From Paenibacillus ginsengarvi (GTDB taxonomy: Bacteria; Bacillota; Bacilli; Paenibacillales; NBRC-103111): a stretch of DNA of 64,000 nucleotides. Position 1 is the first letter of the stretch. Each line of letters begins with the position of its first letter. The stretch spans positions 1-64,000 of the forward strand of contig NZ_RBAH01000011.1 in the NCBI RefSeq assembly GCF_003626695.1, read 5' to 3'. Under the pieces are notes generated by a model that ran no database searches, was not told the DNA's origin, and worked only from the letters and a program-made list of their open reading frames with translations. This document shows positions 1-8,111 of the stretch, piece by piece. The translations under genes and the position numbers were made by a program.

Positions 1-1
1 G

Positions 2-118
2 GTGTCGGATGAGGAGTTGGCGACAGCTCTTCGTCTTATCAACCTTCGCCCTCGTAAATGTCTCGGCTGGAAATCGGCTCACGAAGCATTCATGGACGAA
101 TTGTCGCACTTAGCTTGA
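2..118 (+). CDS. IS30-family transposase, C-terminal end (cut by window edge)
   Basis: An open frame entering from the left edge ends in TGA at 116-118. Its last residues read LRLINLRPRKCLGWKSAHEA, which matches the conserved C-terminus of IS30-family DDE transposases (the N-x-R-P-R-K-x-L-G-W block followed by a short helix). About 38 codons are visible; the catalytic core lies outside the window. The right end of the element should be just downstream of 118, but I could not define the inverted repeat. The family call rests on one strong motif, and completeness cannot be judged. Confidence 0.75.
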   Translation: MSDEELATALRLINLRPRKCLGWKSAHEAFMDELSHLA

Positions 119-194
119 CAATCCGTCTTATCAAAAAATCACGAATTCCATCAATGACTGCACTTTTCCCACCGTTCACCACAGCCAACTTCTC

Positions 195-440
195 TCAATA
201 CAAACCTTTGATGGACAATGTTTTTTTGGAAGCCAGCCGATGGTTGTGAGATACAGCAAAGCAAAAACGGTAACATCCCAGTTCTAGCATACGAAAATAG
301 TTCATCCAGTTTTCTATAATGATAGGCCCTACTATGAAATCAAACTGTTTGCCAATGGTAACGATAAGTGGCCTAACAATCCATGCATTCTCTTTAGCTA
401 CAAGTACAGCTTGGCACCTCCCCTCGATTTGGACTTTCAT
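195..440 (-). CDS. Small hypothetical protein, possibly a truncated gene
   Basis: An 81-codon frame beginning MKVQIEGRCQAVLV. The ATG at 440 follows GGGTGATC at a plausible distance, and an upstream ATG at 455 has no visible ribosome binding site. No domain is recognised. The C-terminal part is rich in aromatic residues and cysteine. It lies between the IS30 end and two near-identical palindromes at 459 and 576, so it may be the remnant of a regulated gene cut by the insertion sequence. It could also be a spurious frame. Confidence 0.35.
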   Translation of the reverse strand: MKVQIEGRCQAVLVAKENAWIVRPLIVTIGKQFDFIVGPIIIENWMNYFRMLELGCYRFCFAVSHNHRLASKKTLSIKGLY

Positions 441-458
441 CAAATGATCACCCATGAT

Positions 459-476
459 TGTTCTTTATATAGAACA
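459..476. promoter_or_regulatory. Palindromic operator candidate 1
   Basis: TGTTCT-6-AGAACA: perfect 6-bp arms with an AT-only spacer (TTATAT), just upstream of the minus-strand frame ending at 195. The same arms and the same spacer length recur at 576-593. The orientation (GTTC...GAAC) is the opposite of a Bacillus LexA box, so an SOS site is unlikely. Confidence 0.55.
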
Positions 477-574
477 TTCTAATCGTGACAATCTGGAGAA
501 TAACAAGCGGATAGCAGTCAATATCGTTTTTGGCATTTAAAAAAGCTTGTATTTAGTGAAAATATTTTTTTGCT

Positions 575-594
575 ATGTTCTTTAATAAGAACAT
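575..594. promoter_or_regulatory. Palindromic operator candidate 2
   Basis: A-TGTTCT-6-AGAACA-T with an AT-only spacer, 51 bp before the start codon of the secreted protein at 645. Centre-to-centre distance from the site at 459 is 117 bp, close to eleven helical turns, so one dimeric regulator could bind both sites and loop the DNA. Confidence 0.55.
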
Positions 595-644
595 CACTCC
601 GAATGTTGTATTGAATTCCAAATTATAACAAAGCGGAGGCGTAC

Positions 645-2234
645 ATGTTTAAACTCGGACGATGGACAAAAAGTTTGCTCGTTAGCGTGCTTTTATTCGG
701 CTTATTGCCGGGATGGAACGCCGGAGTGGCGGAAGCTGAAGGGCAAGCTCCCGGGATAGAATGGGAGAGGCAGATCGAAGGAAGCGTGCGCGTAATCGAT
801 GTGCAGCCATTGAGTAACGGCGGATATACAACAATGGGAGCCGTGAAGGAGGGCGAATTATATTTGGACCGAACCGATGCGCAAGGAAACAAGCAATGGT
901 CCAAGACGGTTACTCTCACCGAGAACGATAAAAACGTAACGGTCGAATCGGTACAACATACCCGCGATGGCGGCTATATTGTTGGCGGGACGATTACTTT
1001 CTTCCACTGGCGTTATCGCGACTATTATATCGCGAAACTCGACGGCAACGGCGACATACAGTGGAAAATCGTTGATAGTGCGGGAGCCTATGGTTCTTTC
1101 CAAATGATTCGGGAAACAAATGATGGCGGGTTTATCTATGTCGAATATACCGAAAGCATGAACGCGGGATTTTTCAGCACCTCGGCCATAAAAATAGATT
1201 CAAGCGGAAACAAGGAATGGACCAAAGTTCTGGGTGGGGGCAGATGGGTTGATCCGGACGTTGCCGCCCAATCTGTCCGGCAAACGGCGGATGACGGATA
1301 TATGGTAGGCGGCTTCAAAGCAGGTAGCTTCTCGATTTGGAAACTTGACGCTGCCGGAACGATCGAGTGGAATCGGTTATACCCGGTACGCGGGGGTTAT
1401 GTCGTTCCAGCTTCCAATGGAGGTTATGCAATCGCCGGAACCGGCGCAAGTGGAGAGAACGTTATCATTATGACGGATAGCTCCGGTGCTCAGCAGTGGA
1501 CAAAAACGTGGAACGGCGGACAAACCGTGTCACTCGACACAACGAAAGACGGAGGCTACTTGGTCGGCACGAACCAAAACGCGGTCAAAACCGATGGCAA
1601 CGCCTCGACACTATGGACTTATTCCGTATCCGATCTATCCAAGGCCATATCGACAGACGACGGAGGCACCATACTAGTGCGGTCACCGAACACGATCGTG
1701 AAGCTGGCCGGTCCATCGGCGCCGCCTCAAGGCCGACTGAAGCTGGATTCCATGAACTACAGCTTGGCGCCCGGTCAAACGATCGATACGGTTCTGAAGT
1801 TCGTCTACAGCGGCGGGCAAACCAATGTTACCCGGTTCGGAGCATATTCGGTCGCAGAACCGGCGATAGCGTCTGTCGACGCCTCCGGCAATATTAAGGG
1901 TCTCATGCCCGGGCAAACCGTGCTGACAGCCACTTACAACGGCTTACAGACCAAAGCGAACGTGTATATTTATGGCGGAGGAACCCAGAACAGCTTGAAA
2001 TTCGATTCCTCGGAGTACAGCCTCAGCGTCGGACAATCGCTGGATACGGTTGTCTCAGCCGTTTACGCGGGGCAGACTTCGATTGTAACAGGACAAACCG
2101 TCTATTCAGTCGGAGATCCGTCGGTTGCATCGATCGATACAGCGGGAGTCATCACCGGGTTGAAGCGGGGCATGACCGCTTTGACGGCAACGTATAACGG
2201 TATGAAGGCAACGGCGAAAGCATACGTATACTAA
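645..2234 (+). CDS. Secreted beta-propeller-like protein with two C-terminal Big_2 (Ig-like) domains
   Basis: The ATG follows AAGCGGAGGC. Residues 1-33 form a Sec signal peptide (basic start, hydrophobic core, AEA cleavage region). Residues about 60-360 contain repeated blades with DGGY-I/M/L-VGG cores (DGGYIVGG, DDGYMVGG, DGGYLVGT), typical of PQQ-like or delta-60-type beta-propellers. From about residues 362 and 449 come two copies of a bacterial Ig-like fold (Big_2), each with YSL-x-x-GQ near its start and a TALTATYNG-type strand near its end. The likely role is an extracellular adhesin or polymer-binding protein. No catalytic motif was seen. Two palindromes lie upstream and a stable hairpin follows the stop. 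The substrate is unknown. Confidence 0.8.
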   Translation: MFKLGRWTKSLLVSVLLFGLLPGWNAGVAEAEGQAPGIEWERQIEGSVRVIDVQPLSNGGYTTMGAVKEGELYLDRTDAQGNKQWSKTVTLTENDKNVTVESVQHTRDGGYIVGGTITFFHWRYRDYYIAKLDGNGDIQWKIVDSAGAYGSFQMIRETNDGGFIYVEYTESMNAGFFSTSAIKIDSSGNKEWTKVLGGGRWVDPDVAAQSVRQTADDGYMVGGFKAGSFSIWKLDAAGTIEWNRLYPVRGGYVVPASNGGYAIAGTGASGENVIIMTDSSGAQQWTKTWNGGQTVSLDTTKDGGYLVGTNQNAVKTDGNASTLWTYSVSDLSKAISTDDGGTILVRSPNTIVKLAGPSAPPQGRLKLDSMNYSLAPGQTIDTVLKFVYSGGQTNVTRFGAYSVAEPAIASVDASGNIKGLMPGQTVLTATYNGLQTKANVYIYGGGTQNSLKFDSSEYSLSVGQSLDTVVSAVYAGQTSIVTGQTVYSVGDPSVASIDTAGVITGLKRGMTALTATYNGMKATAKAYVY

Positions 2235-2237
2235 GCA

Positions 2238-2311
2238 GTTACTTCAATGAAAAAAGGGAGCAGTTGCCGCGGCGATCTGCTCCCGTCTAATTCCACTAAC
2301 GTACCCGTTAG
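2238..2311. repeat. Dispersed CCGTTAG hairpin repeat, copy A (also terminator-like)
   Basis: GTTACTTCAATGA, then a GGGAGCAG...CTGCTCCC stem, then CCGTTAG. It sits directly after the secreted-protein stop and may act as its terminator. Other copies are near 6737, 14365, 15496, 16096, 17188 and 30928. Confidence 0.6.
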
Positions 2312-2313
2312 CC

Positions 2314-2351
2314 ACCCATGCCCCTCTTGGGGCACCACAGATTAATGAAAA
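2314..2351. repeat. Second short intergenic repeat, copy 1
   Basis: CCCATGCC, a small GC hairpin, then GGCACCACAGAT and ATGAAAA. The same series of blocks recurs at 16130-16166, also right beside a CCGTTAG-type hairpin, so the two repeat types may form one composite element. Confidence 0.45.
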
Positions 2352-2389
2352 TTTTAATGCGGCGTTTTATACTATTCTTACGGCTGGTG

Positions 2390-2557
2390 AGGAAGGTCGT
2401 TAAGCTATGGTGTCGCGAACCCATCCGTTAGTCTGACTACGACGATCACGGTGCACCACGGTATGTCGCTCCTTTTGGGAAGCACGTGGGGTAGAGTAAT
2501 CCTTTTCTGGTTGTTGCACCAGTCCTCCATTTCAATTGCCGTAGAAAGGTGAGTTAT
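2390..2557 (+). ncRNA. Candidate IS110 bridge RNA region (non-coding left end)
   Basis: About 160 bp between the upstream repeat and the IS110 recombinase start has no credible gene but shows pairing potential: GGTGCA (2450-2455) with TGCACC (2515-2520), and CCAC (2456-2459) with GTGG (2486-2489). In characterised IS110-group elements the non-coding DNA upstream of the recombinase is transcribed as a bispecific bridge RNA whose loops pair with donor and target DNA. Position and size fit. I could not define loops, ends or the core dinucleotide, so this is inference. Confidence 0.35.
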
Positions 2558-3781
2558 ATGGATATCCTGATCGAACGCGCTTGCGGTTTGGATGTTCACA
2601 AGAAGTCCATTACCGCTTGCGTCATGACTTCTGAAGGAAAGGAGATTAAGACGTTTCGTACGCACACGGTTTTCCTGCTCGACTTGATCGACTGGATCAA
2701 GCAGCATGGCTGTACGCATGTGGCTATGGAAAGTACAGGTGTTTTCTGGAAACCGATCGTTAACCTGCTTGAAGCCGAGGACATTCAGTTCCTTGTCGTC
2801 AACGCACAGCACATCAAAGCTGTCCCCGGCAGGAAGACAGACGTGAAAGATGCCGAGTGGATTTGTAATCTCCTGCGCCATGGGCTGCTTAAGCCCAGCT
2901 ATATTCCAGATCGTAACCAACGCGAACTTCGTGAATTAGTCCGTTACCGCCGCAGCCTCATTCAGGAACGCTCCCGCGAACATAACCGGGTTCAGAAGGT
3001 CCTGGAAGGCGCCAATATTAAACTCGCTGCTGTTGTCTCCGACATTATGGGCGTGAGCAGCCGCGATATGATGGGGGCCATGATCGACGGCGAAGAAGAT
3101 CCACAAAAGCTGGCAGCCTTTGCACGGCGGACACTCAAGAAAAAGAAAGAAGAGCTGGAACTGGCCTTACGCGGCAACATGAGTGCCCACCAGCGAATCA
3201 TGCTGAAAACCATGCTCACGCACGTCGATTTTTTGAATGAGCAGATTCTCGAACTGGATACGGAGGTAGCCAAACGGCTCGACCCTTTTCAGCAAGACAT
3301 TGAACGGCTAGATACAATTCCAGGGATCGGTCGACGTACCGCCGAACAAATCTTAGCCGAAGTTGGGACTGATGTCGCTTCACGCTTCCCATCTGCCGCT
3401 CATCTTTGTTCATGGGCTGGCCTCGTTCCAGGGCAAAATGAAAGTGCCGGAAAACGTAAATCCTCGAAAACTCGCAAAGGCAACAAATATCTCCGAGCGG
3501 CACTGATCGAAGTCGCCCACTCCGTATGCCGATCCGACAACTACCTGGGAGCCCAGTACCGGCGCATCGCCGCCCGAAAAGGGAGACACCGAGCAGCCGT
3601 AGCTGTTGCACACTCGATCATGATCATTGCCTGCCATCTCCTTGCGCGCAAAGAGGATTACAAAGATTTAGGCAGTCATTACTTTGAACTGCGACAGCAA
3701 GAAGCGATTGTTAAACAAGCCGTGCGAAAGCTTGAGAATCTTGGTTTTCAAGTCGCTCTTTCTAATTCGGAGGCCTCTTAA
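2558..3781 (+). CDS. IS110-family DEDD recombinase (transposase), apparently intact
   Basis: The ATG at 2558 is chosen because AAAGGTGA lies 5 nt upstream; a GTG nine bases earlier overlaps that site. The N-terminal RuvC-like DEDD domain is complete: D12 (GLDVHKK), E58 (MESTG), D95 and D98 (KTDVKDAEW). A coiled middle region is followed by the Transposase_20 domain, with IPGIGRRTAEQILAEVG and then SAAHLCSWAGLVPG near residue 280, where the family's catalytic serine lies. At 407 residues it is full length with no lesion. The structured upstream non-coding region is the expected site of a guide RNA. The element boundaries could not be fixed, since such elements may lack terminal inverted repeats. 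Confidence 0.92.
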   Translation: MDILIERACGLDVHKKSITACVMTSEGKEIKTFRTHTVFLLDLIDWIKQHGCTHVAMESTGVFWKPIVNLLEAEDIQFLVVNAQHIKAVPGRKTDVKDAEWICNLLRHGLLKPSYIPDRNQRELRELVRYRRSLIQERSREHNRVQKVLEGANIKLAAVVSDIMGVSSRDMMGAMIDGEEDPQKLAAFARRTLKKKKEELELALRGNMSAHQRIMLKTMLTHVDFLNEQILELDTEVAKRLDPFQQDIERLDTIPGIGRRTAEQILAEVGTDVASRFPSAAHLCSWAGLVPGQNESAGKRKSSKTRKGNKYLRAALIEVAHSVCRSDNYLGAQYRRIAARKGRHRAAVAVAHSIMIIACHLLARKEDYKDLGSHYFELRQQEAIVKQAVRKLENLGFQVALSNSEAS

Positions 3782-3924
3782 CCTTTTAATGGTTCATAAT
3801 TCCTAAGAAGCACAGTTTTTAAAAACCATTAAAGCTGGGCTTAGTTTTGTGCTGCCATTTTTGGGGCTGAGCTAATATTAATTTTCGGGGTAGTTCAATG
3901 AATTACCAGTTGCCACGTGCGAAA

Positions 3925-5277
3925 TTAACCATTTTTGCGCAGTACTTTATAAAGGATCGATGGTGAAAACAACGTGCTAACCGGGCGTAATAAGTTCATG
4001 ACATAGATAAAAGCATTATAGATATCGGTATTTTGAGAAGACCGATGAAAGATCCGCCTGGTATACCATTGAAGAAGAGCGAGTCCTAGAGGCTTCCTCC
4101 CCACCACATGATGATAACGAAAATCCTCTATAAGAATCATATTCCATACGGGGTCAATAACCTTAGAAATTTTTCTATAGAACCGCTTGGTCAATCGGGT
4201 TGAAATCCCCTTCGTTTCTTTCCAATCTCGTTGGAGACAATCATCTAACACCAAAGCTTCCATAGCAGCTACTGACATGCCTTGTCCAAAAACCGGGTCA
4301 AATCGACAGAAAGCATCACCGATAAATAAAAATCGTTGCGGAAGATTTTTGACCTTCTCATAATGGTGACGTACGATATAAGGAACCTTATGTAGTTTGA
4401 CTTCCGAGAGAGGTTTTGCATCCTGAAGCTCATTGTAAATCATCGTATGTGGCAACTTCTTCGTTAACTCGATAAAGTTTTGGGCTTCATCAAGATCGGA
4501 GTGAGCCAATTCACTATCGTATCCAAATAACGTGAAAATATGGCGATTTCCCTCAATACGACAAACAGCTCCTCCGATTTTTTCTATCGGCGCAGATGGA
4601 TACACCAGGAGAGTTGACCAATCCCTTTGCATAGCATTTAATTGGTAGATTTGACTAACATAACAAAGGTCAATTTTAACTTTTTCTTCGCGATCACGAT
4701 AATTATTCATTTGAAACCATTGATGAAATCTTGATCCATACCCACTTGCATCGATGACCAAATCAGCGTAAAGATCCGTTGGCCGTGACGAAACTGCATC
4801 TTTTGCCTGTACACCAAGAATGATGTTCTGATTCTCATCAAATATGGGTCGTAAAGCCATCATGTTATAATGGATACGCAGGTTTGAATTTTTTTCCACC
4901 AGAAGTCGAATATGTTTTTCCAAAAAAGGGCGACTTTGAAGATGAACAAATATTTCACCTTCAAACCTCTTTTTCCATACGCCGTGATGGAACCATTTGA
5001 GCTCCTTTGAACCATTGATACGAGTTGAACCATCCTGCGTCATAGCTTGGACGATACCGGGGAATAGCTGTTCCAATGCTTGTTCCCCTCCCTTGAGTAA
5101 AGCATGGAGATGATATCCTTGCGGAACTTCCTTTCTGGGTTGTTTATCCTGCGGATCTCCACCTCTTTCAAGTAAGGTTACGTCATCAAAGTAACGACAT
5201 AACACTTGAGCTGTACAAAGTCCGGCTATGCCGGAACCTATAACAATTGCATGTGCTCCTAACCTTCGTTTAATCAT
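3925..5277 (-). CDS. FAD-dependent oxidoreductase (monooxygenase/epoxidase/halogenase-like)
   Basis: Near the N-terminus is the dinucleotide-binding GSGIAGL motif followed by an acidic strand end (LLERGG). In the C-terminal half is FIGDAFCRFDPVFGQGMSVA, the GD motif of group A flavoprotein hydroxylases, epoxidases and geranylgeranyl-reductase-like enzymes. The HLHALLKGGEQALEQLFPG segment resembles LasC-type epoxidases and uncharacterised FAD enzymes. The start at 5277 is preferred because AAGGGG lies 8 nt upstream; an ATG at 5307 has no ribosome binding site. The gene is single, with no biosynthetic partners nearby, so the substrate cannot be inferred. It could equally be named a tryptophan-halogenase-like protein, but I see no W-x-W-x-I-P halogenase signature. 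Confidence 0.75.
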   Translation of the reverse strand: MIKRRLGAHAIVIGSGIAGLCTAQVLCRYFDDVTLLERGGDPQDKQPRKEVPQGYHLHALLKGGEQALEQLFPGIVQAMTQDGSTRINGSKELKWFHHGVWKKRFEGEIFVHLQSRPFLEKHIRLLVEKNSNLRIHYNMMALRPIFDENQNIILGVQAKDAVSSRPTDLYADLVIDASGYGSRFHQWFQMNNYRDREEKVKIDLCYVSQIYQLNAMQRDWSTLLVYPSAPIEKIGGAVCRIEGNRHIFTLFGYDSELAHSDLDEAQNFIELTKKLPHTMIYNELQDAKPLSEVKLHKVPYIVRHHYEKVKNLPQRFLFIGDAFCRFDPVFGQGMSVAAMEALVLDDCLQRDWKETKGISTRLTKRFYRKISKVIDPVWNMILIEDFRYHHVVGRKPLGLALLQWYTRRIFHRSSQNTDIYNAFIYVMNLLRPVSTLFSPSILYKVLRKNG

Positions 5278-5479
5278 CTCTTTGTCCCCTTCCAGAGAAA
5301 TCAACATCTTGCTGCGCTGCCCGTGGCGAAGCTGCTCCGTATAGTTGAACTGATCGAGTTGCGCCGAAAGACCGTTCGTTTCATTGGGCCAGTCCTAATC
5401 TGAAACTACGATGTGACCATTCTCGAATATGAGCGCATTCTTTGAACGTCTCCGTTAGCGCAGTTATTAAGGTTTGGTT

Positions 5480-5836
5480 TTATAAGTCAAAGTACAAATG
5501 ATAATGGGCCCGGCAACCTGCATTGAAATTGGCATTACAAGCGGAACATGCAGATTTATGGGTCAGATATTCATGAATGGTTAATTGGTGACCGCAGGCA
5601 CCACAAAGAATGGCCTTCTCGTCGGTCTGATCTTTGCTCCATCGGGCTACAGGATGATCAGCAACTTCTTTATGACATTCATAACAAGGATGATAGGCAT
5701 CACAGCAAGGAAACCGAATCGCTATGATATCGACATTAGAATGATAATGTTTGCAACGAGTCTGGTGATCTACTTCGACCCCATAGACTTTTATACCATG
5801 CACGCTAATGTAATTTTGTCTTCGAGCATTCGACAT
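5480..5836 (-). CDS. CHY-type zinc finger protein
   Basis: A 118-residue protein. The ATG at 5836 has GGAGG 10 nt upstream; the frame stays open well beyond this but the extension is low complexity and antisense to the next gene. It contains the full CHY zinc-finger series: RCKHYHS, FPCCDAYHPCYECHKE, ILCGACGHQ and SACSACNANFNAGCRAHY, giving many Cys and His ligands for several zinc ions. Bacterial CHY proteins are mostly uncharacterised and probably bind zinc or iron. It is divergent from a His/Tyr-rich small protein 183 bp away, which suggests a shared metal-related context. Confidence 0.85.
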   Translation of the reverse strand: MSNARRQNYISVHGIKVYGVEVDHQTRCKHYHSNVDIIAIRFPCCDAYHPCYECHKEVADHPVARWSKDQTDEKAILCGACGHQLTIHEYLTHKSACSACNANFNAGCRAHYHLYFDL

Positions 5837-6019
5837 CTGAAAGTAACCTCCATCGAAAATTGTAATATGTACCACCGAGCTGTGTAACCACCGGTCGCTG
5901 AACACCGCGCGCCGCAGGGGGGCACCACCCTCAATGCCCATTTTATTGTAGGCAAGCTTCCTGATAAATCCTTTGTTCATAAGATAGCCGTATACATTGT
6001 AGGAAGGGGGTGTTTCATT

Positions 6020-6226
6020 ATGGCTTACAACCCTTACCACCCTTACGGTTATTACCAACACCACCATCATTACATGCACCCGTACCATCATCATTACCAC
6101 CCGCATTATTATCATCCTTATGGGGGCGGGCACCATTTCCATCACCAACCCGCACATCACTATGGTCATCATTCTGGAATGCATAGCCAGTGGAGCGGTG
6201 ATTATGATGGATACAGGAAAAAATAG
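6020..6226 (+). CDS. Histidine- and tyrosine-rich small protein (spore-coat or metal-binding type)
   Basis: A 68-residue protein with 21 histidines and 14 tyrosines by direct count, arranged as HPY, HHHH and YHPH clusters and ending in GDYDGYRKK. AAGGGGGTG precedes the ATG at good spacing and a clear terminator follows at 6266, so the gene looks real despite its low complexity. There is no signal peptide. Proteins of this composition in spore formers are often coat proteins, and His-rich tracts bind nickel, zinc or copper. Both ideas are inference. The divergent neighbour is a CHY zinc-finger protein. Confidence 0.7.
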   Translation: MAYNPYHPYGYYQHHHHYMHPYHHHYHPHYYHPYGGGHHFHHQPAHHYGHHSGMHSQWSGDYDGYRKK

Positions 6227-6265
6227 TTTTCTTAAAGGAGAGGCCTCGCTCACCTCTTAAACAAA

Positions 6266-6303
6266 AACTCTCTTTTTGGAAATAACCAAAAGGAGAGTTT
6301 TGT
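6266..6303 (+). terminator. Rho-independent terminator
   Basis: AAAACTCTC ... GAGAGTTTT stem with an A-rich loop followed by TG and T-rich sequence. It lies about 40 bp after the His/Tyr-rich gene. Confidence 0.75.
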
Positions 6304-6331
6304 TTCATTTACTTCACTAACAAAGTCATAG

Positions 6332-6628
6332 TTAGTGCAAGTCTATCATCGTATTGCCGGCCGGAACCGTAAACGAGGCGCTCTCCTTCACCGGGTTTTG
6401 CACCGTATCGTCGGAAAAGCAATCGGCGAAGTAGTAATCGGTTCCCGGTCTGACGATCCAGACGAACGTATTCGTGGCCGTAATATTGTTGTTCCGGTTA
6501 TAAAAGACGCATCCTTTGAAAAGGGTCTTTGGTTTCAGCGTATCAAACCCCCTATCCGTATTGTTCTCGGCTACACACTGAGCGTAGGTGACAGTCTCCG
6601 CATTTTCCGCCCAGAACCCGGCATTTAA
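6332..6628 (-). pseudogene. C-terminal remnant of a secreted parallel beta-helix-like protein
   Basis: A 98-codon open frame without a start codon, preceded in frame by TAG at 6629-6631 and ending in TAA at 6332. It reads with protein-like composition (NAGFWAENAETVTYAQCVAE, then NRNNNITATNTFVWIV and FTVPAGNTMIDLH). The asparagine-rich turns suggest the end of a right-handed beta-helix or similar surface protein, but no close family is recognised. It lies between an unrelated terminator and a CCGTTAG-type repeat, so the rest of the gene has been lost. Confidence 0.5.
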
Positions 6629-6736
6629 CTATAGCTTGTGACGGTACCTTATCTTAGGTTCTGCTTCCTTCGTTTACATCGCCACCGCTTTCAAAACTCA
6701 TCCATTTTATTCCCCAAATAACGTTTATTATCCTTC

Positions 6737-6813
6737 TTGTTAGCTCGAGAAAGGCAGCCGATGTAAAAGCCAGCTGCCTACCTTTCTCGAGCTATCGTCT
6801 CCAGTTAGTTGAA
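6737..6813. repeat. Dispersed CCGTTAG hairpin repeat, copy B
   Basis: Long stem: TAGCTCGAGAAAGGCAGC pairs with GCTGCCTACCTTTCTCGAGC apart from a small bulge, followed by CTATCGTCTCCAGTTAGTTG. It lies 12 bp from the stop of the LamG protein at 6825 and could terminate that gene. Confidence 0.65.
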
Positions 6814-6824
6814 CGCTGTCCCTT

Positions 6825-7982
6825 CTAATATCGATTCAAAATTTTCATACAAATCTCAACTTCGCTTGGGTGATCCTGGTCATATACTTCTATAATAAAT
6901 GCCTTCGGCCAATCTTTTTGAAGCTTATTATTTTGTATCCATCCATCAAGAAATCCATAAAGTTCACCCATACGAGACTCTTCGCCAGCTACAGATGCAT
7001 ACTGACCTGATAGATGAAAATATTCCATCCCTTCAGGGATGTCTGCAACCGATTCCGTCACTAAATACCCTGTATAAAAATACCCCTCGATATGGTCGTC
7101 GCCGCGCTTAGGCTCGTAGAGGATAGTCTCGGTATCGGTTCGCCCGAATATTTCATCCTTACGAGCTTGAAGTGATTGCATAGCTTGAGGAACGATCTTC
7201 CCGTATTCCGAAAACAATCCGCAATGCCTTATCCCGATCACTGTAAACTCCCTGTTTTCGACTTTGGCCTTTGTAACATTCTCCACCTTGAGCTCGTTAG
7301 CTTGTTCCAAGTATGCATCCGAAGTACTTGCGTATCCGTTTTCTGTATAGAGGGCCGTTATTTCTTGATCCGTAAGGACCCTATTGTACAAACGAATATC
7401 ATCAATAACGCCATGAAATAAAAATCGCTTTTCATTTGTGTTCTTTTTACCGATAAAAATTGGTTCCTCTGGGTGAGGTTTAAGTGTTCCAGCTTGGGTA
7501 TCGTGAAGTTCCCCATTGATATATAATTTATGAAACGCTCCATCGAATGCAGCAGTAATATGGTACCAAACACCGCGTTTTAGATGACTTTTCGACACCG
7601 CGTCGGCAGTTTCTTTCATTCGATGCCAAGTAGTGGTTGGGCCTAACGTACTTAGTTGAAAAACACGGCGGAGGTTGTCCTTATTCTTGTTTTTCCCGCC
7701 GTCATCTTGGGAAATTATGGCGTTATTCCACCAAGCCAAAGATGCTTTCTCATCATATCGGGCCCAAACGGAGAGAGAAAACGCCTCACTGCTTAATAAC
7801 GGCGGAGGGGAAATCTCAATAAAGGCTTGCTCGCCATCAAATGCATATGCGCGATACGGTTGCCCAAACCGATCTGAAGTTAATACCGCGCCTTCAACGC
7901 GTCCGTGAAATCCGTTTCCGCTGGAATCGTCAGCATTGCCATGAAATAAATACTCCGCTACTAATCCATTATGTATGCTCAT
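6825..7982 (-). CDS. LamG-like lectin domain fused to a GyrI-like effector-binding domain
   Basis: AAAGGAAAAAGT precedes the ATG. There is no signal peptide, so it is probably cytoplasmic. Residues about 5-205 form a concanavalin-A-like LamG_3 jelly roll (start VAEYLFHGNADDSSGNGFHG; middle KRGVWYHITAAFDGAFHKLY; end FLFHGVIDDIRLYNRVLTDQ). After a linker, residues about 232-385 match the AraC effector-binding/GyrI-like fold (REFTVIGIRHCGLFSEYGKI ... GYLVTESVADIPEGM ... FIIEVYDQDHPSEVEICMKI). GyrI-like domains bind small hydrophobic ligands. LamG domains normally sit on extracellular proteins, so this pairing inside the cell is odd. The function is unknown; carbohydrate or drug sensing without a DNA-binding domain is speculation. 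Confidence 0.8.
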   Translation of the reverse strand: MSIHNGLVAEYLFHGNADDSSGNGFHGRVEGAVLTSDRFGQPYRAYAFDGEQAFIEISPPPLLSSEAFSLSVWARYDEKASLAWWNNAIISQDDGGKNKNKDNLRRVFQLSTLGPTTTWHRMKETADAVSKSHLKRGVWYHITAAFDGAFHKLYINGELHDTQAGTLKPHPEEPIFIGKKNTNEKRFLFHGVIDDIRLYNRVLTDQEITALYTENGYASTSDAYLEQANELKVENVTKAKVENREFTVIGIRHCGLFSEYGKIVPQAMQSLQARKDEIFGRTDTETILYEPKRGDDHIEGYFYTGYLVTESVADIPEGMEYFHLSGQYASVAGEESRMGELYGFLDGWIQNNKLQKDWPKAFIIEVYDQDHPSEVEICMKILNRY

Positions 7983-8111
7983 TTATACTTTTTCCTTTCC
8001 CCGTTATTGAGTATAACTTTATAATAAATGATGCCAAAACCCATTGATATCTATCTTTTTTGCAACTATGCTGCCCGTTAGCATTCCTGTAAAAGAGATG
8101 GAATTTGAATG

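Noticed and set aside
459-594. LexA/SOS boxes
   Set aside because: The palindromes read GTTC...GAAC with a 6-bp spacer, the reverse of the Bacillus GAAC...GTTC box.
5837-6253. Extension of the CHY gene to a 257-residue protein
   Set aside because: The upstream part is low-complexity Met/Val-rich and antisense to the His/Tyr-rich gene; a good ribosome binding site supports the ATG at 5836.
6335-6628. Plus-strand 97-codon frame
   Set aside because: The minus strand of the same DNA reads as a more protein-like remnant, and there is no ribosome binding site for the plus frame.
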